DNA from: Pararhodobacter zhoushanensis
GTDB taxonomy: Bacteria > Pseudomonadota > Alphaproteobacteria > Rhodobacterales > Rhodobacteraceae
Assembly (NCBI RefSeq): GCF_003990445.1
Contig: NZ_REEZ01000004.1
Coordinates: forward strand, 310,001 to 374,000
DNA length: 64,000 nucleotides
Direction of reading: 5' to 3'
The first letter of the stretch is position 1; every line of letters starts with the position of its first letter. A program made the position numbers and the translations under genes. The notes under the pieces are model-generated. The model was not told the origin of the DNA, searched no databases, and saw nothing but the letters and a program-made list of their open reading frames with translations. Below, piece after piece: positions 8,303 to 16,955 of this stretch.

Positions 8303-9208
8303 TCAGACCGACCGCTGATAGGTGATCGATGTCGGGCGGTCATAGCCTGCATGCGCGGTGCGGTCGGTTTCCACGAAGCCCATCGCCTGAAACGCGGCCT
8401 GATTCTGCACCAGCTCCACCCGCGTTTGCAGCGTGACCGAGGGCAGGCCCAATGCCCGTGCGCGCGCGACCGCCAGGTCGACCATCACCCGCGACAGGCC
8501 AGTCCCGCGCTGGGCTTCTGCAACCGCCAGCTTGCCCAGATAGAGCGTGTCCGCCTTGGGCGTCAGGATCACGCAGGCGGCGGGGCCGGGTTCGATGACC
8601 CACAGCTCATTCAGCGCGGCATCGCGGGACAGATCGTCCACCGTCATCCGGTTCAGCGACGACGGCGGGTCGATCACCCCGTCCATATAGGCGAACGATG
8701 CCGTCAGCAGGGCATGAACCGCGCGCATATCCTCATTCTCCTGCATCCGCCGGGGCGCCAACCCGCATTCCATAAACACCGAGGCCGGCACATCCGCATA
8801 ATCGCCGAACGGCCCACACCGGTTGAACCCGTGGCGCTGGTACAGCTTGATCGCCTCGACATTCAGCGGCCCGGTTTCCAGCATCAGCCGGGGGACCGCC
8901 CGCTTTCGCCCCTCGGCCAGCAGCGCGACCATCAGCGCATTCGCCACGCCCTGGCCGCGCGCGGCGGGGTCGACGAACATCGACTTCACCTCGGCATACC
9001 CGTCGCGCAAGGCCAGAGCCGCCGTGCCAACAACCCGCCCGTCCAGACGCGCGGTGAAAAAGGCGATGTCGGGCGTGCAGAGGTCGTCAATCGACAGGAA
9101 ATGATTATCCTCGGGCGCGTAGAGGCTTTGCAGATAAGCATGCGACGCCTGCAGCAGCGCGGTCGCGCCGGGGTCGCGGGGGGAATCGGCGGTGACGGTG
9201 ACAGGCAT
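8303..9208 (-). CDS. Tandem GNAT-domain N-acetyltransferase
   Basis: A 301-residue protein with two GNAT folds. The first spans about residues 1-150, with acetyl-CoA pyrophosphate loop RGQGVANAL and the C-terminal NVEAIKLYQRHGF. The second spans about 155-301, with loop RGTGLSRVMVDLA and NQAAFQAMGF. GNAT enzymes transfer an acetyl group from acetyl-CoA to amines on small molecules or proteins. Both domains keep the acetyl-CoA loop, so neither looks dead. Substrates are not predictable. The gene is followed at distance by the DsrE-like gene. Confidence 0.88.
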   Translation of the reverse strand: MPVTVTADSPRDPGATALLQASHAYLQSLYAPEDNHFLSIDDLCTPDIAFFTARLDGRVVGTAALALRDGYAEVKSMFVDPAARGQGVANALMVALLAEGRKRAVPRLMLETGPLNVEAIKLYQRHGFNRCGPFGDYADVPASVFMECGLAPRRMQENEDMRAVHALLTASFAYMDGVIDPPSSLNRMTVDDLSRDAALNELWVIEPGPAACVILTPKADTLYLGKLAVAEAQRGTGLSRVMVDLAVARARALGLPSVTLQTRVELVQNQAAFQAMGFVETDRTAHAGYDRPTSITYQRSV

Positions 9209-9337
9209 CGGAACTCTCGTGCTTTTCGGCCACGCTGCGGCAGGATGGCGGCGTGGTCAATCCCCGCCTTGTGTGGCGCAGGCACCGCAATATCTTGTGG
9301 ATAACCGCCCTGAAACCGCCACATCCGGCCCTGTTCC

Positions 9338-9366
9338 TTGACTCCCTTTGCGTGCGACAACAGACT
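9338..9366 (+). promoter_or_regulatory. Candidate promoter of smc
   Basis: TTGACT at 9338-9343 is followed after 17 bases by CAGACT at 9361-9366. The -35 is good and the -10 weak. It lies about 30 bases upstream of the TTG start I chose for smc. Confidence 0.35.
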
Positions 9367-9395
9367 GTCGCGACTCACCATCAAAGGTCTTGTCC

Positions 9396-12300
9396 TTGCA
9401 TTTCACCCGCCTGCGTCTGAACGGTTTCAAAAGCTTTGTGGACCCCACCGAACTGGTGATCCGCAACGGGCTGACCGGCGTGGTCGGGCCGAATGGTTGT
9501 GGCAAATCCAACCTGCTGGAAGCGCTGCGCTGGGTGATGGGTGAGAACCGCCCGACAGCGATGCGCGGTTCAGGGATGGAGGACGTGGTCTTTGCCGGAA
9601 CCAACAGCCGCGGCGCACGGGCTTTTGCCGAGGTGGCGCTGACCGTTGATAACTCGGACCGTCTGGCCCCGGCAGGGTTTAACGAGTCTGACACGCTGGA
9701 CATCACCCGCCGCATCACCCGCGACGCCGGGTCGGCCTATAAGGTCAATGGCAAGGATGTGCGCGCGCGCGATGTGCAGATGCTGTTTGCCGATGCCTCG
9801 ACCGGCGCGCACTCACCGGCGCTTGTGCGGCAGGGCCAGATTTCCGAGCTGATCAACGCCAAGCCCAAAGCCCGTCGCCGCATTCTGGAAGAGGCTGCCG
9901 GGATCTCGGGCCTGTACCAGCGCCGTCACGAGGCCGAGCTGCGCCTGAACGCGACCGAGGCCAATCTGGAGCGCGTCGGTGACACGGTGGACCAGCTGGC
10001 GCAGCAAATGTCCGTTCTGGCGCGGCAGGCCCGACAAGCCGCGCGCTACCGCGAGATCGGCGTCGACCTGCGCAAGTTCGAGGGCATGATCCTGTACCGC
10101 CGCTGGCGCGAGGCCTCGCAGGCGCGGGCCGAGGTGCAGGCAGCGCATGGGCAGGCGGTGACGCTGGCCGCCACGGCCGAACGCGCCGCGCGCGAGGCGA
10201 AGACGGCGCGCGAGGGGCGTGAAGACGCGCTTCCGCCGCTGCGCGAGGAAGAGGCGATTGCCGGCGCGATCCTGCAACGCCTGCACGTCCAGCGCGATAC
10301 GCTGACCGATCAGGAGGCCCGCGCGCGTGAAGCCGTGCAGACGCTGATGACCCGCATCGACCAGCTGCGGCAGGACGCGCAGCGCGAGGCCGGGCTGGCG
10401 GCGGATGCCGACGAGACGATCGAGCGGTTGCAGTGGGAAGAGGAACAGCTGGCGCGGGCCTCGGAAGGCCACGATGAAAAGCTGGCCGAAGCGGTGGAAG
10501 CGGCGCGTGAAGCCTCGGATGTGCTGGCCGATATCGAGGCGCATCTGACCGAGATGACCGAGGATGTCGCGCGCCTGTCGGCCCGCCACCAGTCGCTGAC
10601 CCGCCAGGCCAGTGACGCCCGCGCCGAAGGCACCCGCGCCGCCGCCGGGGCGCAGCGCGCTGCCGATGAGGCGGCGCAGGCGACGGCGCGGGTTGAGGGG
10701 GCCGAGCAGGCGCAGGAAGCGGCGAACGAGGCGCGCGATGCGGCGCAGGATATGCTGGAAGCCGCCGAAGAAGCCCTGATCGAGACCGAAGCCGCCCGCG
10801 CCGATGCGCAATCGGCCGAGGTCGAAGCCCGCGCCGCCCGCGCCGGGGCTGAGGGCGAGGCGACGGCGCTGTCGGCCGAGCTGAACGCGCTGGATCGCCT
10901 GATCTCACGCGACCGGGACGCGGCCAGCGATCTGCTCGACCAGATCCGCGTCGCGCCGGGCTATGAGCGGGCTCTGGGCGCTGCGCTGGGTGACGATCTG
11001 CGCGCCGGGGCGGCTGAGGCGGGTTCGGGCTGGCGCGCGCTGCCGGGCTATGACGATGCCGCCGCGTTGCCTGCCGGGGCCGAACCGCTGGCCTTGAACG
11101 TCACCGCGCCGGGGGAGTTGACGCGCCGCCTGTCACAGATCGGTCTGGTCGACGCGGCCGATGCCGAAGCCCTGCACGTCGCCCTGCGTCCCGGCCAGCA
11201 GCTCGTAACCGGTGAGGGCGATCTGTGGCGCTGGGACGGGTTGATGCAGCGCGGCGAGGATGCGCCGAGCGCCGCCGCGATCCGCCTGACGCAGCGCAAC
11301 CGGTTGGATGCCCTGCGCACCGATCTGGACGAGGCCGAAGCGCGGCAAGACGCGGCCCGCGAGGCGCATCAGCAGCTGCAAAGCCGCCTGACCCAGCTGA
11401 CCGAGGCCGACCGCATGGCCCGGGACGCCCGCCGTTCGGCGGAATCGCGGCTGACCGAGGCGACCCGCGCGTTGAGCCGGGCCGAGGCTGATGCCAGCCT
11501 CGCCCAGTCCAAACGCGAAAGTGCTGAACTGGCGCTGGAACGCATGCAGGCCGAGGCGGAAGCCGCCGAGGCACGTCTGGCCGAGGCCGAGGAGGCGCTG
11601 GCCGAACTCGACGATCTGGACGCCGTGCGCAGCAAGCTGGAAACCACCCGCACCCAGGTCGAGGCCGCGCGCATCGCGATGATGGCCCGCCGCGCCGCGC
11701 AGGAAGAAATCCGCCGCGAAGGCACCGCGCGCCGGACCCGCGGGCAGGAAGTGGCGCGCGACATACAAAGCTGGACCGCGCGCAAATCCACCGCCGCCGG
11801 GCGCATCGCCGATCTGGAACGCCGCGAGGAAGAGGCACAGGACGAACTCTCCGAAGCCACCGCCGCGCCCGAAGAAATCCTTGCCCGCCGGGCGGAGTTG
11901 AACGACGCGATCAGCGAGGCCGAGACCCGCCGCACCGCCGCCGTCGAGGCGCTGCTGTCGGGCGAAAGCGCCCTGCGCGCCGCACAGGAAACCGAGCGCA
12001 CCGCCGAACGCGCCGCCGGTGAGGCCCGCGAGGCCCGCGCGCGGGCTGAAGCACGCGTCGATGCAGCGGGGGAGGCCGTCACGCTGGCCGCCAACCGCAT
12101 CGCGGATGAGCTGGACACCACGCCGCAGGGGCTGCTCAACCAAATCGGCACCGATGTGGATGCGATCCCCGACTCGGGCCATCTGGAAACCGAAATCGCC
12201 CGCCTGCGCCGCGCCCGTGATGCGCTGGGCGCGGTCAACCTGCGCGCCGAGGAAGACGCCAAGGCAGTAGAGGAAGAGCACACCACGCTGGTGACGGAGA

Positions 12301-12845
12301 AGGCCGATCTTGAGGCCGCCGTGGCCAAACTGCGCGGTGGCATCTCGGCGCTGAACCGCGAGGGTCGCGAGCGGCTGCTGGCGGCCTTCGATCAGGTCAA
12401 CGGCAACTTCGCCACCCTGTTCACCCATCTTTTCGGTGGTGGCGAGGCGCGTCTGGTGCTGGTGGAAAGCGATGACCCGCTGGAAGCCGGGCTTGAGATC
12501 CTGTGCCAGCCGCCGGGCAAAAAGCTGAGCTCGCTCAGTCTGTTGTCGGGCGGCGAGCAGACCCTCACCGCGCTGGCGCTGATCTTTGGCGTGTTCCTTG
12601 CTAACCCCGCGCCGATCTGCGTGCTGGACGAGGTCGACGCCCCGCTCGATGACGCCAATGTCGTGCGCTTCTGCGACCTGCTGGACGAAATGACCCGCCG
12701 CACCGAGACGCGCTTCCTGATCATCACCCATAACGCGCTGACCATGGCGCGGATGGACCGGCTGTTCGGCGTGACCATGGCCGAGCAGGGGGTGAGCCAG
12801 CTGGTGAGCGTGGACCTCAAGAGCGCCGAATCGCTGGTGGCGTGA
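9396..12845 (+). CDS. smc: Chromosome segregation ATPase SMC
   Basis: A 1149-residue condensin ATPase that compacts and segregates the chromosome with ScpA/ScpB. The N-terminal head has Walker A GPNGCGKS (residues 31-38). Long Ala/Glu/Arg-rich coiled coils follow to about 500 and again from about 630 to 980, separated by a hinge (about 515-630) with VAPGYERALGAALGDDL. The C-terminal head has the ABC signature LLSGGEQ (1049-1055) and Walker B with Asp1078/Glu1079 in VLDEVDAPLDD. I chose the TTG at 9396 because AAAGGTC lies just upstream and family proteins start with HFTRLRLNGFKSF; a further upstream TTG at 9348 lacks a ribosome site. scpA/scpB are not adjacent. Confidence 0.96.
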   Translation: MHFTRLRLNGFKSFVDPTELVIRNGLTGVVGPNGCGKSNLLEALRWVMGENRPTAMRGSGMEDVVFAGTNSRGARAFAEVALTVDNSDRLAPAGFNESDTLDITRRITRDAGSAYKVNGKDVRARDVQMLFADASTGAHSPALVRQGQISELINAKPKARRRILEEAAGISGLYQRRHEAELRLNATEANLERVGDTVDQLAQQMSVLARQARQAARYREIGVDLRKFEGMILYRRWREASQARAEVQAAHGQAVTLAATAERAAREAKTAREGREDALPPLREEEAIAGAILQRLHVQRDTLTDQEARAREAVQTLMTRIDQLRQDAQREAGLAADADETIERLQWEEEQLARASEGHDEKLAEAVEAAREASDVLADIEAHLTEMTEDVARLSARHQSLTRQASDARAEGTRAAAGAQRAADEAAQATARVEGAEQAQEAANEARDAAQDMLEAAEEALIETEAARADAQSAEVEARAARAGAEGEATALSAELNALDRLISRDRDAASDLLDQIRVAPGYERALGAALGDDLRAGAAEAGSGWRALPGYDDAAALPAGAEPLALNVTAPGELTRRLSQIGLVDAADAEALHVALRPGQQLVTGEGDLWRWDGLMQRGEDAPSAAAIRLTQRNRLDALRTDLDEAEARQDAAREAHQQLQSRLTQLTEADRMARDARRSAESRLTEATRALSRAEADASLAQSKRESAELALERMQAEAEAAEARLAEAEEALAELDDLDAVRSKLETTRTQVEAARIAMMARRAAQEEIRREGTARRTRGQEVARDIQSWTARKSTAAGRIADLERREEEAQDELSEATAAPEEILARRAELNDAISEAETRRTAAVEALLSGESALRAAQETERTAERAAGEAREARARAEARVDAAGEAVTLAANRIADELDTTPQGLLNQIGTDVDAIPDSGHLETEIARLRRARDALGAVNLRAEEDAKAVEEEHTTLVTEKADLEAAVAKLRGGISALNREGRERLLAAFDQVNGNFATLFTHLFGGGEARLVLVESDDPLEAGLEILCQPPGKKLSSLSLLSGGEQTLTALALIFGVFLANPAPICVLDEVDAPLDDANVVRFCDLLDEMTRRTETRFLIITHNALTMARMDRLFGVTMAEQGVSQLVSVDLKSAESLVA

Positions 12846-12926
12846 CGGGTAAGGGGGGCCTTCCGCCCCCCTCTTCGGCTGACGCCGAATTCACCCCCCG
12901 AGGATATTTTCGGACAGATGATGTGG
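12844..12926 (+). repeat. 83-base dispersed intergenic repeat, copy B
   Basis: This begins in the smc stop codon and matches the reverse complement of 2425-2507 with five mismatches. It contains GGGGGG-type and TTCGGC-TGAC-GCCGAA hairpins (likely the smc terminator), then CACCCCCCGAGGATATTTTC and GGACAGATGATGTGG. The end runs up to and just before the end of the convergent hydratase gene. Confidence 0.75.
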
Positions 12927-13694
12927 TCAGGTGACGCGCAGCGTGAGCGGCGGCAGGTCGGCGCCGGTGATCTGGGTGGTCCAGTGTTCTCCGGCGGTGA
13001 CCGGCAGCGCGCGGGTCAGGGTGCCGGTGCTGATCACCCATCCGGCGGGCAGCAGATCCCTGCCGCGCTGGGCGGTGAGGTCGCGCAGCGCGGCCAGTGG
13101 TCCGCCACCGAGGACGTTGCTGGCGTGGCCGCTGTCCATCGGTTGATCGTTGCACAGCAGGGTGATGCTGAGGGTAGAGAGGCTGGCGAGCAGATCGGGT
13201 GTGGCAGCGACGAAGGCACCCGTGACCAGCGCGCCGTGCAGGGCGCCGGCGGCGACGGTATCGGCAGCGCGAAACCGCCAGCCGGGGTACGGGCTTTGCA
13301 CGATCTCGAACCCGCGCGCGACGCTGTCGATGCAGGCCATGAGCGCGGTGTCGTCCATCTCGGGCGTGGGTGAGGCGGCGAGTTTGAGGACAATCTCGGG
13401 CTCGATCCGGGGTTCGATGAAGTCGGCGGCAGCAATCGGGCCTTCGCGCCATGTCGTGTCGAAGATGGGGCCGTGGATCGGCGCATGGACGTTGTATTCG
13501 TCCCAGATCGTGGTGTTGGTGAAGCCGGTCTTGACGCCAACGACCCGCGCACCGCGCCGAACACGGGCGGCGGTGAGCATGGCCTGCGCCTGATAGGCGC
13601 GTGGTAGGTCGAAATCAGGGTCGCTGTCTGTGATCGGCGACAGCGACTGGCCGGTGTCAAAGGCGTGCAGCAGCGCGTCAGAGACGGTGATCAT
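12927..13694 (-). CDS. 2-keto-4-pentenoate hydratase / fumarylacetoacetase-fold protein
   Basis: A 255-residue protein of the MhpD/HpcG hydratase group, which adds water to 2-hydroxy-dienoates from meta-cleavage pathways, or decarboxylates related keto acids. Visible family motifs are GVKTGFTN with Lys55, and the metal ligands in PRIEPEIVLKL (Glu98 and Glu100). The start is set at 13694 because its ATG overlaps the stop of the upstream GAPDH-like gene as ATGA, a typical coupled junction; the longer start at 13748 would run deep into that gene. No extradiol dioxygenase is nearby, so the substrate in this context is unclear. Confidence 0.85.
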   Translation of the reverse strand: MITVSDALLHAFDTGQSLSPITDSDPDFDLPRAYQAQAMLTAARVRRGARVVGVKTGFTNTTIWDEYNVHAPIHGPIFDTTWREGPIAAADFIEPRIEPEIVLKLAASPTPEMDDTALMACIDSVARGFEIVQSPYPGWRFRAADTVAAGALHGALVTGAFVAATPDLLASLSTLSITLLCNDQPMDSGHASNVLGGGPLAALRDLTAQRGRDLLPAGWVISTGTLTRALPVTAGEHWTTQITGADLPPLTLRVT

Positions 13695-14671
13695 GCGGAT
13701 GGTCCCATGCGCAGCGCCATGTCGAGCATGCGGCACGAGAAACCCCATTCGTTGTCATACCAGCCGAACACGCGCAGCAGCCCGCCGCCGGTGACGCGGG
13801 TTTCGGGCAAGGCCATGACGATGCTCTCGGGCCGGGCGCGCAGGTCCGAGGATACCAGCGGCTTGTGCGTCGAGCCGATCACCCCGCCTGCGGCGCGCAG
13901 CACGGCGTTGACGGCATCCACATCGGCGGGGCGTTTGGGTACCACGCACAGATCCACCGCCGAGACGCTGGCCGTGGGCACCCGCACGGCGGCGCATTCG
14001 ATCACCCCGGCCAGATCGGGCAGAACCCGGTCCAAGAGCCGCCCGGCGCTGGTGGTGGTGGGGACCATCGACAGCGCAGCGGCACGGTTGCGGGCGGGAT
14101 CGCTGCTGCGGGGCGCGTCAACGGTGGGTTGCGAGCCGGTGTAGCAGTGGATCGTGGTCATCCAGCCAGCGCTGACGCCGAACGCCTCATCGAGCACGCG
14201 CACCAGCGGGGCCAGCGCGTTGGTGGTGCACGACGCATTGGAGACCACGCTCATCTCAGTCCGCAGGTCGGCGTCGTTGGCGCCCAGAACGATGGTGGCA
14301 TCGGCGGCGTCAGACGGCCCCGAGATCAGCACGCGGCGCGCGCCGGCGCGCAACCCGCGCTCGGCCACGTCGCGGGTGTCGGCTTTGCCGGTGCATTCGA
14401 GCACCAGATCGACGCCGCTCAGATCCAGCGTGGAGAGGTCGAGCGCCTGGGTCAGCGGCAGGCGGTGGCCCTGCACGACCAGCACGTTGCCCTCCAGCTC
14501 AACATCGGCGAGCGGGCCAAAGACGCTGTCGTATTCCAGCAGATACGCGCAGGTTTCGGCCGGGGCGATGTCGTTGATGCCGGTGATCTCGATCCCCGGC
14601 CAACCACCCTTGAGCCAGGCGCGCAGCACCGTGCGGCCGATCCGTCCGAACCCGTTGATCATCACCTTCAT
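13691..14671 (-). CDS. gap: Glyceraldehyde-3-phosphate dehydrogenase family protein
   Basis: A 326-residue NAD(P)-dependent dehydrogenase. The nucleotide-binding segment is INGFGRIGRTVLRAW (residues 5-19). The catalytic cysteine is Cys148 in SNASCTTNALAP, and the partner His175 lies in TTIHCYTGSQPTVDAP. The C-terminal VFGWYDNEWGFSCRMLD is intact. The usual second cysteine of the CTTNC motif is Ala here and the phosphate-loop region diverges from glycolytic GAPDH, so it may be a paralogue such as an erythrose-4-phosphate type enzyme or one for another aldehyde. It is coupled by ATGA to the hydratase-like gene, an unusual pairing that argues against a housekeeping role. Confidence 0.88.
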   Translation of the reverse strand: MKVMINGFGRIGRTVLRAWLKGGWPGIEITGINDIAPAETCAYLLEYDSVFGPLADVELEGNVLVVQGHRLPLTQALDLSTLDLSGVDLVLECTGKADTRDVAERGLRAGARRVLISGPSDAADATIVLGANDADLRTEMSVVSNASCTTNALAPLVRVLDEAFGVSAGWMTTIHCYTGSQPTVDAPRSSDPARNRAAALSMVPTTTSAGRLLDRVLPDLAGVIECAAVRVPTASVSAVDLCVVPKRPADVDAVNAVLRAAGGVIGSTHKPLVSSDLRARPESIVMALPETRVTGGGLLRVFGWYDNEWGFSCRMLDMALRMGPSA

Positions 14672-14782
14672 GGCGTGCCTCCGTACTCTCAGGCGTACTT
14701 GCTAGGCCTGTGCAGCGGAAAGCTCAACAGCCAACGCACAGCGCTTTTTTCACGCGCTTTAATCTGAGTAAACGAATCGGGA

Positions 14783-14811
14783 TTGACTCATCAAAGTGTT
14801 TTTGTCAGGAT
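14783..14811 (+). promoter_or_regulatory. Candidate hemP promoter
   Basis: TTGACT (14783-14788), a 17-base spacer and CAGGAT (14806-14811) lie 25 bases upstream of the hemP start. Iron control would be expected for hemP, but I could not recognise a clear Fur, Irr or RirA box. Confidence 0.35.
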
Positions 14812-14836
14812 TAAGCCAGACGCACAGGAGCCCGCT

Positions 14837-15013
14837 ATGTCCCTCTATTCACAACCCGACTTCACCCGCGCCGAACCCGTCATGCAGCCGGAATTGCCGG
14901 TACATTCGGCCCGTGCCCTGACCGGCGGCGGCACGCAGGCGCGTATTGAGCTGGATGGCAAGGTCTATGACCTGCGGATCACCCGCGCGGGCAAGCTGAT
15001 CCTGACGAAGTAA
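14837..15013 (+). CDS. hemP: Hemin uptake protein HemP
   Basis: A 58-residue protein whose C-terminal half is the HemP domain: ALTGGGTQARIELDGKVYDL, then RITRAGKLILTK. HemP family members are small proteins found with haem uptake genes and made under iron limitation; in some alphaproteobacteria and betaproteobacteria they promote expression of the haem receptor. AGGAG (14826-14830) precedes the ATG at 14837 at good spacing, so this start is preferred to one at 14783. No haem receptor, haem ABC transporter or haem-degrading gene is adjacent, so it is an orphan copy here. Confidence 0.88.
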   Translation: MSLYSQPDFTRAEPVMQPELPVHSARALTGGGTQARIELDGKVYDLRITRAGKLILTK

Positions 15014-15018
15014 GGCGT

Positions 15019-16101
15019 TTAGCGGTCGCGCATCAGCCGGATGCCCAGCCTCGCCGTTGTCACCGCCAGCAAGATCCGCGCCAGGTGGTGCATGGTGACA
15101 AAGACCGCGCTCAGATGCAGCGAGAGGGCGACCAGCGCCATCTCGCTGACCCCGCCGGGGGCAAAGGCCAGAATCACGGCTGAGATCGGCTGACCGACGC
15201 GGTCCGCCAGCAGCCAGCCGAACACAGCCGCGACCAGCAGCATCAGCGCCACATTGACCGAAGACAGCAAGAGCGCCTTGCCTGCCTGACCGCGCGTGAA
15301 GCCCGACAGGCGCACCCCCAGCGATGTGCCCATCACCCATTGCGTGACCAGAACTGCCCAGAACGGCGGGGCCGCATGGGTGAAGCCGGTTGCATGCGCA
15401 ATGCCGCTGAACAGCAGCGGGCCGGACAAAACGGCGGCGGGCAGGCGCATCAGTGTGGCGGTGAAATAGCCTGCGGCGCCCAGCCCGGTCAGCACCAGCG
15501 CGTCCCAGGCCGTCAACGGGTCGCGCGACGTGTTCAGCGCCACACCGGCGGCGCTGCCGACGGCGTGGCCTTCGATGAACGAAAATACGATGGGAATCAG
15601 CACGATGCACAGGATCAGCCGCAGGAATTGCAGCATGATCAGCATGGGCATCTCTGCGCCGTCGCGCTCGCCCATGTCCAGCGCTTCGATAAAGCCGCCG
15701 GGCATGGCGGCGTAATAGGCGGTGGACGGCGTCAGCTGGCCGACGCGGCGATAGAACTGGTAGCCCAGAAACTGCGCCAGCGGGATAAAGGCGACCAACG
15801 CGGCCATGCTCATCCACCAGCGCTGGGCCTGCGTGACGAAATCGGCCGGAAAGCTGGCCCCGATCGCCACGCCGACGATCGGGATAAACACCGAGCGCCA
15901 CTTTTGCGGCACGGCGAGCGGCTGGCTTTTGACCCGCACCCCAAGGCGCGCGGCCAGGGTGATGCCAATCATCGGCCCCAGCAGCATGCCCAGCGGCAGC
16001 CCGAGCCACGTCGCCACCAGACCGCAGATCCCCCCCAATCCAAACGTGACCAGAACCACGGATAAAGAGAGGTTGTCGGTCAGGCGGGCGAGGCGGCTCA
16101 T
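15019..16101 (-). CDS. AbrB-family membrane protein (putative ammonia monooxygenase regulator-type transporter)
   Basis: A 360-residue inner-membrane protein with about ten hydrophobic helices arranged as two AbrB repeats, each with a GLGGICGLVATWLGLPLGMLLGP-like or GLGAAGYFTATLMRLPAAVLSGP-like segment, and the family motif AAMPGGFIEAL in the middle and FAPGGVSEMALVALS near the end. Despite the historical name, the family is thought to be transporters of small molecules; function is unproven. The gene starts six bases after the SDR gene stop, so the two form one transcription unit. Confidence 0.85.
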   Translation of the reverse strand: MSRLARLTDNLSLSVVLVTFGLGGICGLVATWLGLPLGMLLGPMIGITLAARLGVRVKSQPLAVPQKWRSVFIPIVGVAIGASFPADFVTQAQRWWMSMAALVAFIPLAQFLGYQFYRRVGQLTPSTAYYAAMPGGFIEALDMGERDGAEMPMLIMLQFLRLILCIVLIPIVFSFIEGHAVGSAAGVALNTSRDPLTAWDALVLTGLGAAGYFTATLMRLPAAVLSGPLLFSGIAHATGFTHAAPPFWAVLVTQWVMGTSLGVRLSGFTRGQAGKALLLSSVNVALMLLVAAVFGWLLADRVGQPISAVILAFAPGGVSEMALVALSLHLSAVFVTMHHLARILLAVTTARLGIRLMRDR

Positions 16102-16107
16102 AGCGGG

Positions 16108-16872
16108 TTACATCTGCCCGCCAGCGATTTCGATGGTCTGACCGTTGACGCTGCTCGACCCCGGGCCGCAGAGCCATTGCGCGGCGGCGGCGACCTCGTC
16201 AGCGGTGACCAGACGCTTGTGGCGGTTGGTTTTTACCATCATCTGACGCGCCTGATCGGTGTCGATCCCGGCGCGGGCCGAGATGGATTCGGTGTTGCGG
16301 GTAACGATATCGGTGTCGGTATAGCCCGGGCAGAGCGCGTTGAAGGTGATGTCCATGCCCAGATATTCCTCGCTCAGACCGCGCATCAGGCCGATCATGC
16401 CGTGCTTGGAAGCGGTATAGGCAGGCGCGCCCTTAAGTCCCTTGATCCCGGCAATGGACGAGATGAACAGCGTGCGGCCATAGCCCTCGGACAGCATGCC
16501 GCCCAGACATTCACGAACGGTCAGATAGGCGCCATCCAGATTGATCGCCATCATTGTGCGCCAGAAAGCCATGTCCATCTTGGCCATGGATTTCCCCTCG
16601 GCGATGCCCGCATTGGCCACGCAAATGGTGATCGGCCCGCGTGCGGCGATGGCGTCGGCGCAGCCCTGCACCACGCTCGCCTCATCAGAAACGTCCATGA
16701 CCAGCGGATACAGACCCGGTGTTGCCTCGGCCGCTGCCGCCAGCACGTCACCGCGACGGCCGGTGATGGTGACCTGGGCGCCCTGAGCGGCCAGCATTTG
16801 TGCGATGGCCAGCCCGATGCCGGTGCCGCCGCCGGTGACCAGCGCGTGGCGGCCCTTGTGATGCAGGTTCAT
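16108..16872 (-). CDS. Short-chain dehydrogenase/reductase
   Basis: A 254-residue classical SDR. The cofactor motif is GGGTGIG (residues 14-20). NAG of the central strand lies at about 87-89, Asn111 in AINLDGAY, catalytic Ser139 in LFISSIAG, and Tyr152/Lys156 in PAYTASKHG. A basic pair after the second strand (GRR) suggests NADP preference. It resembles 3-oxoacyl-ACP-reductase-like and hydroxybutyrate-dehydrogenase-like SDRs, but the alcohol/ketone substrate cannot be assigned. The ATG at 16872 is preceded by GGGAGGA; the longer frame is not supported. It is first in a two-gene unit with the AbrB-family transporter. Confidence 0.88.
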   Translation of the reverse strand: MNLHHKGRHALVTGGGTGIGLAIAQMLAAQGAQVTITGRRGDVLAAAAEATPGLYPLVMDVSDEASVVQGCADAIAARGPITICVANAGIAEGKSMAKMDMAFWRTMMAINLDGAYLTVRECLGGMLSEGYGRTLFISSIAGIKGLKGAPAYTASKHGMIGLMRGLSEEYLGMDITFNALCPGYTDTDIVTRNTESISARAGIDTDQARQMMVKTNRHKRLVTADEVAAAAQWLCGPGSSSVNGQTIEIAGGQM

Positions 16873-16955
16873 GATCGTCCTCCCGTTTTTCGAGGCGAGC
16901 CTAGACCGCAGTTGCAAGGAAGCAAAGCCGCCCCGTGCCGTGACGGCGCGTCCGC

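Noticed and set aside
11133-12731. 532-codon minus-strand open frame opposite smc
   Set aside because: It mirrors the repetitive codon usage of the SMC coiled coils and has no start site or domain. The same applies to other long minus-strand frames between 9813 and 11838.
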